Shown here: positions 5,489-6,568 of the stretch, one piece after another | Numbering within the stretch: the first letter of the stretch is position 1 | Layout of the letters: the number at the start of each line of letters is the position of its first letter | DNA from: Burkholderiales bacterium | Lineage (GTDB): Bacteria > Pseudomonadota > Gammaproteobacteria > Burkholderiales > Burkholderiaceae_D | Direction of reading: 5' to 3' | Assembly: GCA_028868455.1 (NCBI GenBank) | Contig: JAGWUK010000173.1 | Span: 1-6,568 of the forward strand | DNA length: 6,568 nt | Made by a program: the position numbers and the translations under genes | Notes under the pieces: generated by a model | Database searches by the model: none | What the model saw: only the letters and a program-made list of their open reading frames with translations | What the model was told of the DNA's origin: nothing

Positions 5489-6568
5489 TCAGGCCGCTTT
5501 CGCGACGGGTGCTGCCGCACGCAAAGCTGCAAAACCATAGTCCAGATCGGCCAGCAGATCTTGCGGTGTCTCCAGACCGACATGCAGGCGCAACATCGGC
5601 GACTGCCATTTTTCCGGATGAATACTGCGATGCCGCGACGGGCAGGTAGGCAAAATCAAACTCTCGTAACCGCCCCAGCTAAAGCCTATTCCAAACAGGC
5701 GCGTCTTGTCGATCAATGCCGCCACCTGCTGCTCCGTCGTATCGGCATGAAACACCGCACCCATCAGACCACACGCATATTCAGGACGGAAATCGCGCTG
5801 CCACAAAGCATGACCCGCGCTACCTTCCAGCGGTGGGTATAACACTTCGGCGACTTCTGGCTGCGCCTGCAACCAGCGCGCCACAATCTGCGCGCTGTCG
5901 CGATGCACCGCCAGTCGTGCAGCCAGTGTGCGCAAGCCGCGCAATGCCAGAGCGGCATCGTCACCACTGATTGACATCCCCAACTGTTTATAGGTATCGC
6001 GCACAATGGGATGCAAAGCCTGATTTGTCAGAATCGCTCCCATCAATGCATCCGAATGACCAACGATGTATTTGGTTGCGGCGTGGATAGACACATCAAT
6101 ACCTAATTCAAACGAAGCCCAGCCTATCGGCGTGGCCCAGGTGCTATCCGACACGACAACCGCGCCAGCCGCGTGCGCAACGGCAGCAATTGCCGGAATA
6201 TCCTGCACTTCAAATGTCAGCGATCCTGGCGACTCGACAAAAACGACGCGCGTATTTTTTTGCATCAGCCTGGCGATATCGGCACCCATCAACGGATCGT
6301 AATACGTGGTCGTGACGCCGATCTGTTTCAGTATACCTTCGCAAAACAGGCGCGTCGGATCATAAGCCGTATCCACCATCAGCAAATGATCACCTGGCTT
6401 TAACAAGGCCAGCAAAGTCGTGGTGATGGCAGATAAGCCCGAAGGTGTCAGCATGCAGCCAGCTGCGCCTTCGGCAGCGCACAATGCCTGCTCCAATGCC
6501 AGTGTCGTTTCGGTGGCATGGCGCGCATACGAACTGCGCGTGCCGTTAGCTGCCTGCAGGGCAGCGAC
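5489..6568 (-). CDS. metC: Cystathionine beta-lyase MetC, 5' end outside window
   Basis: This is the last 359 residues of a PLP enzyme of the Cys/Met metabolism family; full-length members are near 395, so roughly 35 N-terminal residues are missing. The reading frame stays open to the window edge, so no start codon inside the window should be taken as real. It cleaves L-cystathionine to homocysteine, pyruvate and ammonia in the cytosol, the penultimate methionine step. Visible motifs (fragment numbering) are YAR (14-16), the cofactor-phosphate-binding Tyr/Arg from the neighbouring subunit, PSGLSA (42-47), VESPGS (111-116), DSTW with the pyridine-nitrogen partner D141, and AATKYIVGHSD with the Schiff-base lysine K166. 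SWGGYESL (297-304) is typical of MetC and separates it from MetB or MetZ relatives. The C-terminus LRLHVGLE plus DLDYGF matches E. coli MetC closely from memory. The stop TGA is at 5489-5491, followed by a hairpin terminator. The gene converges on its left neighbour and has no visible link to it. Confidence 0.95.
   Translation of the reverse strand, partial: VAALQAANGTRSSYARHATETTLALEQALCAAEGAAGCMLTPSGLSAITTTLLALLKPGDHLLMVDTAYDPTRLFCEGILKQIGVTTTYYDPLMGADIARLMQKNTRVVFVESPGSLTFEVQDIPAIAAVAHAAGAVVVSDSTWATPIGWASFELGIDVSIHAATKYIVGHSDALMGAILTNQALHPIVRDTYKQLGMSISGDDAALALRGLRTLAARLAVHRDSAQIVARWLQAQPEVAEVLYPPLEGSAGHALWQRDFRPEYACGLMGAVFHADTTEQQVAALIDKTRLFGIGFSWGGYESLILPTCPSRHRSIHPEKWQSPMLRLHVGLETPQDLLADLDYGFAALRAAAPVAKAA

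Noticed and set aside
6494..6496. TTG as the start of metC inside the window
   Set aside because: The frame continues upstream to the window edge with conserved MetC sequence, including the YAR motif, so the true start is outside.

Overview
The window is ordinary housekeeping and envelope sequence with a short accessory-looking stretch in the middle. Gene density, moderate-to-high GC and protein similarity recalled from memory point to a proteobacterium. I favour a betaproteobacterium of the Burkholderiales/Oxalobacteraceae type, but this is inference. I see no phage, insertion sequence, CRISPR array, tRNA or rRNA.

Layout, left to right. (1) Positions 1-4531 look like one rightward operon. 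It holds the 3' end of mdlA (ABC exporter half), a complete mdlB (the partner half, overlapping mdlA by 11 bases) and a complete class A penicillin-binding protein of the PBP1A type, whose Shine-Dalgarno overlaps the mdlB stop codon. (2) Positions 4532-4793 form a 262-base gap with no gene I can support. It contains an intrinsic-terminator-like hairpin facing left (no leftward gene is known to feed it), two 8-bp inverted repeats and a small hairpin followed by a T run. (3) Positions 4794-5297 encode a 167-residue protein that I read as a GIY-YIG/T5orf172-like (MUG113-like) domain. The usual nuclease glutamate appears to be missing. (4) Positions 5298-5488 form a 191-base convergent gap with a good leftward terminator. 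(5) Positions 5489-6568 carry metC (cystathionine beta-lyase) on the minus strand, whose 5' end lies beyond the window.

How the genes fit together. MdlA and MdlB form one heterodimeric inner-membrane ABC exporter. The MdlA nucleotide-binding domain has Asp where the catalytic Glu should be, and MdlB has a non-canonical LSTGQ signature, so both changes map to the same degenerate ATP site. Tight coupling to a bifunctional peptidoglycan synthase suggests co-expression with cell-wall growth, but the transported substrate cannot be read from sequence. MetC belongs to methionine biosynthesis and is a separate, convergent unit. The middle gene has its own leader, and its start codon lies in one arm of a possible hairpin. 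I found no clear new multi-gene system here. The best leads are the GIY-YIG-like gene with its leader and the orphan leftward terminator after the PBP gene.
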